Below, piece by piece: positions 63,807 to 64,000 of a stretch of DNA of 64,000 nucleotides. The notes beneath the pieces were generated by a model. It saw only the letters and a list, made by a program, of their open reading frames with translations. It ran no database searches and had not been told where the DNA came from. Positions within the stretch are counted from its first letter, which is position 1. The number at the start of each line of letters is the position of its first letter. The stretch lies in assembly GCA_964035545.1 (NCBI GenBank), contig OZ037766.1, forward strand, positions 7,293,722 to 7,357,721, given 5' to 3'. A program made the translations under genes and the position numbers. This DNA comes from Bugula neritina. Lineage: Eukaryota > Bryozoa > Gymnolaemata > Cheilostomatida > Bugulidae.

Positions 63807-64000
63807 GTAGTCATCTGTTGTAATAATATAGCTGTGGCTCATAGCTGAGTTATTGATCAAACATAAGACTTCAAATATTTTCAGTCACTTCAAACCTTGT
63901 ATTGCACTGGAGTTTTGAAACTTAGGGCTTGCTCTATTAATGCTGTTAGCTGAGAATTCATGCTCTTCATGCAATCAAGTAGTCTCTAATACTAAGCATT

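Overview
The window looks like nuclear DNA of an invertebrate animal. It is AT-rich, genes are split by GT/AG introns from about 0.1 to over 11 kb, and AATAAA signals follow several genes. Long low-complexity TAGTA/TACTA tracts and microsatellites are common. No ribosome-binding sites or operons are seen. A candidate allatostatin-C-like neuropeptide gene points to a protostome, perhaps a lophotrochozoan, but this is inference and the species cannot be fixed from the sequence alone. All exon joins were made by hand from splice signals, reading phase and protein-family logic. No transcript data were available.

Layout. 1-1819: low-complexity DNA, no gene seen. 1820-6285 (+): four-exon MARVEL-domain membrane protein of 165 aa. 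6286-10513: intergenic, with a large TAGTA-type tract. 10514-25258 (+): eight-exon DUSP11-type RNA 5'-phosphatase of 347 aa, with an 11.5-kb fourth intron. Inside that intron, on the opposite strand (22679-14323), lies a whole three-exon gene for an unrecognised 817-aa type II membrane protein with a mucin-like Ser/Thr-rich ectodomain. 26350-25727 (-): single-exon tRNA 2'-phosphotransferase (TRPT1), tail to tail with DUSP11. 26351-32182: intergenic, with an inverted-repeat element and several TAGTA tracts. 32200-45132 (+): sixteen-exon SLC26A11-like sulfate/anion transporter of 736 aa, with a possible alternative last exon at 46872-46969. 48516-47657 (-): two-exon neuropeptide-like precursor of 139 aa ending in a peptide with a C-x6-C ring after Lys-Arg-Arg. 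48517-64000: mostly gene-poor. It holds a TATA-box promoter with a first exon, a very long tri-nucleotide tract, a 32-bp perfect palindrome, a 214-bp hAT-type MITE with an 8-bp target duplication, an 11-bp tandem array, a possible 42-aa mini-gene, and weak candidate exons near the right edge.

Functional links. DUSP11 and TRPT1 both remove phosphates from RNA (5' ends of triphosphorylated RNAs; the 2'-phosphate left at tRNA splice junctions), and their 3' UTRs probably overlap. The MARVEL protein and SLC26 transporter are both membrane proteins but show no evident pathway link. The most interesting items are the neuropeptide-like gene, the nested mucin-like gene, and the two possible C-termini of the SLC26 protein.
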